From UBA920 sp038257015 (GTDB taxonomy: Bacteria; Patescibacteriota; Doudnabacteria; UBA920), in the NCBI GenBank assembly GCA_038257015.1, contig JBBSJS010000021.1:1-15092 (forward strand): a stretch of 15,092 bases of DNA. Direction: 5' to 3'. The notes under the pieces are model-generated. The model was not told where the DNA came from, did no database searches, and was given only the letters and a program-made list of their open reading frames with translations. Made by a program: the position numbers and the translations under genes. The first letter of the stretch is position 1, and every line of letters starts with the position of its first letter. Positions 13,788 through 15,092 of this stretch are shown here, piece by piece.

Positions 13788-14663
13788 CTAGTGTAGTGTA
13801 TCTTTTTCACCAGAGTGTGCATCCATCATTTCATCGTGATGTTCATCGTGCTCACTTTCGTTATGACCATGCTCATCCGAGTCTTCAGAAGGGTGAACAT
13901 GAGTATCTGCTGTTGCGATACCTAGTACAGAAATTATGGCAATGCCTGCTAGTGCAGCAACTACATGCTTAGCATAGGTGTTTTCTTTTTTTGCTACAGC
14001 AATAGAGTACGGAATCAAATCTTTAATTATAGTGTAGATTATTATCCCTGCTGCGATAGCTAGTAAAATAGAAACCAAGTCTTCTGAAACATTTGTTATA
14101 AACAAAGCGATTATTGCCCCTACTAAAATTGTCGAAGAGGTTACAAAGTTAATAAGTAACGTTTTCTTAATAGAATATCCGGCACTGCGAAGGACAAAAA
14201 ATTCTGAAATCTCTTGAGCAACTTCGTGAATCATAATTCCTGCGGTAGTAAGAAGGCCAAGTCTGATATCGACTAAGAACGCCGGCACGATTAAAAATCC
14301 ATCAGTGATATTGTGCAATGAATCACTGAGTACAATTCTTTGTGCTCCAGCTTTACTGTGAGCTACTGGATTTTCAGTGCTATCGTGGTGGTGGTGAGCA
14401 TCAGGTATTGCTTTATCAATTGCAAAAGCAATTATTCCTCCAATGGCTATGATAATAGCTATTGCACCAGGGGAGAGGTGAGAGTAGAATGTTTCGTTTA
14501 CTAAATTATAAGCTACTACTATAAAGACTCCTGTGGCAAAAGTAGCCAAGTACTTCAAATTATTCTCTGCCCACCCACGAAAAACTTTTATTGTGGTAAA
14601 TATACCAACAAGCGATACTAGCATTACAGCTAATGCCGCTAATAATATGTAAATTGTATTCAT
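13788..14663 (-). CDS. ZIP family divalent metal transporter
   Basis: A 291-residue ZIP transporter that would import Zn2+, Fe2+ or Mn2+ across the membrane. Eight membrane segments can be placed: near 3-24, 36-54, 64-82, 110-132, 136-158, 168-190, 194-214 and 232-251. The signature metal site is HNITDG (117-122, with His117, Asn118 and Asp121) in segment 4 and HEVAQE (146-151, with His146, Glu147 and Glu151) in segment 5. A His cluster (AHHHH, 89-93) lies in the loop between segments 3 and 4. The C-terminal tail (253-285) is also His- and acid-rich, which suggests metal sensing or buffering. It diverges from a Fur-family gene and shares its operator. Zinc is the likeliest substrate, but the metal is not proven. 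Confidence 0.9.
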   Translation of the reverse strand: MNTIYILLAALAVMLVSLVGIFTTIKVFRGWAENNLKYLATFATGVFIVVAYNLVNETFYSHLSPGAIAIIIAIGGIIAFAIDKAIPDAHHHHDSTENPVAHSKAGAQRIVLSDSLHNITDGFLIVPAFLVDIRLGLLTTAGIMIHEVAQEISEFFVLRSAGYSIKKTLLINFVTSSTILVGAIIALFITNVSEDLVSILLAIAAGIIIYTIIKDLIPYSIAVAKKENTYAKHVVAALAGIAIISVLGIATADTHVHPSEDSDEHGHNESEHDEHHDEMMDAHSGEKDTLH

Positions 14664-14690
14664 TGATATCTAGTTATTTTATACCAAACA

Positions 14691-14719
14691 ATAATAACAT
14701 AACTTAAATAATAATGCAA
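14691..14719 (-). promoter_or_regulatory. Promoter of the ZIP gene
   Basis: On the minus strand TTGCAT (14719-14714), a 17-base spacer and TATTAT (14696-14691), with TGT before it as an extended -10. Start near 14684, leader about 20 bases. Its -35 lies in the left arm of the palindromic operator. Confidence 0.65.
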
Positions 14720-14731
14720 ATGATTTGCATT
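14713..14731. promoter_or_regulatory. Fur-family operator (9-1-9 palindrome)
   Basis: AATGCAAAT, G, ATTTGCATT is a perfect 19-bp inverted repeat, the size and form of Fur, Zur and PerR boxes. It lies between the divergent ZIP and Fur-family genes and covers both -35 elements. A partial direct repeat AATAATGC recurs at 14710-14717 and 14740-14747, about three helical turns apart. Confidence 0.8.
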
Positions 14732-14753
14732 TAGAGAAGAATAATGCTAATAT
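14725..14753 (+). promoter_or_regulatory. Promoter of the Fur-family regulator gene
   Basis: TTGCAT (14725-14730), a 17-base spacer and TAATAT (14748-14753), preceded by TGC. Start near 14760, about 19 bases before the ATG. Its -35 lies in the right arm of the palindrome, suggesting autorepression. Confidence 0.65.
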
Positions 14754-14778
14754 AGCTATAAGAAACTTTCTGAATCTT

Positions 14779-15092
14779 ATGACTACAAAATCTTCAAAAA
14801 CTGACAGCCGTTATGCCTCCCAATTGAGAGAGGTTGGATTTAAAGCAACGCAATCAAAAATTAGGTTGTTAGCAATTTTGGCAAATAGTAAGGAGCCTTT
14901 ATCTGTGGAGAATATATACGCTAAATTTAAATCTCCAGCTCCTGACATGGCTACTGTCTATCGTTCCTTAAAAGATTTTCATGCGAAGGGTTTAATAAGA
15001 CAGGTTAATTTACAGCATTCACACGCTCATTATGAGTTTGGGGGACATGAGGACCATCACCATTTTGTTTGCACAAACTGTAGTTTGGTAGA
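14779..15092 (+). CDS. Fur family metalloregulator (partial, runs off the right end)
   Basis: The first 104 codons of a Fur-family repressor; the window ends inside the next codon. The N-terminal winged-helix domain (about 11-80) shows the GFKATQSKIRLLAIL start and the recognition helix region DMATVYRSLKDFHAKGLI (56-73). The dimerisation/metal part begins with HAHYEF and a His-rich stretch, GHEDHHH (89-95), followed by CTNC (98-101), the first structural zinc pair. Fur, Zur, Mur and PerR cannot be separated without the C terminus. The divergent ZIP gene favours a zinc (Zur-like) or iron sensor. The promoter overlaps the palindrome, so it probably represses itself and the transporter when metal is plentiful. 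No Shine-Dalgarno site is visible. Confidence 0.88.
   Translation, partial: MTTKSSKTDSRYASQLREVGFKATQSKIRLLAILANSKEPLSVENIYAKFKSPAPDMATVYRSLKDFHAKGLIRQVNLQHSHAHYEFGGHEDHHHFVCTNCSLV

Noticed and set aside
1..15092. CRISPR array, insertion sequence, tRNA, rRNA or prophage genes
   Set aside because: No regularly spaced repeats, transposase or integrase motifs, tRNA cloverleaf or rRNA stretches were seen on either strand.
134..15092. Alternative genetic code with TGA as glycine
   Set aside because: Every family-length gene is open without in-frame TGA and glycine uses GGN codons, so the standard bacterial code explains the window.

Overview
The window looks like part of a bacterial chromosome from a small-genome, AT-leaning lineage, most likely Patescibacteria/CPR (Parcubacteria-like). 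The inference rests on the gene set: a DUF2207 protein with a poly-Gly tail, a YibE/F protein, a short CAP protein, an M23 peptidase fused to FG-GAP-like repeats, and a compact sugar cassette. It also rests on tight gene packing and few visible Shine-Dalgarno sites. The taxonomy is inferred, not proven. All 13 complete genes end in TAA or TAG. None has an in-frame TGA, so the standard bacterial code fits.

Layout. (1) 134-4095, plus strand: a three-gene envelope operon of an AI-2E family permease, an O-antigen-ligase/Wzy-like polymerase and a DUF2207 membrane protein. (2) 4096-4406: a 311-base leader that is the most remarkable part of the window. It has a near-consensus promoter, a first c-di-GMP-II-type aptamer, an intrinsic terminator, and a second c-di-GMP-II-type aptamer whose closing stem includes the A of the start codon of a secreted CAP-domain protein (4407-4922). 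The two aptamers support each other through compensatory changes in the pseudoknot. (3) 5006-6217, plus strand: a YibE/F membrane protein, apparently made from a leaderless mRNA. (4) 10873-6214, minus strand: a five-gene operon of GH1 beta-glycosidase, EamA/DMT transporter, membrane-anchored clan GH-A glycosidase, ROK sugar kinase and SGNH esterase, readable as a minimal glycan-use pathway. (5) 11112-12650: a secreted M23 peptidase with five FG-GAP-like repeats. (6) 12784-13695: an unrecognised single-pass membrane protein with a strong promoter and a GC-richer coding region. (7) 14663-13788 minus and 14779-15092 plus: a ZIP metal transporter and a Fur-family regulator, divergent across one 19-bp palindrome whose two arms contain the -35 elements of the two promoters.

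How the genes work together. Most of the window serves the cell envelope and uptake: glycan polymerisation or ligation, wall hydrolysis, a c-di-GMP-controlled surface protein, sugar capture and metal import. Two regulatory circuits can be read directly from DNA: the tandem riboswitch leader on the CAP gene and the metal-responsive divergent promoter at the right edge.
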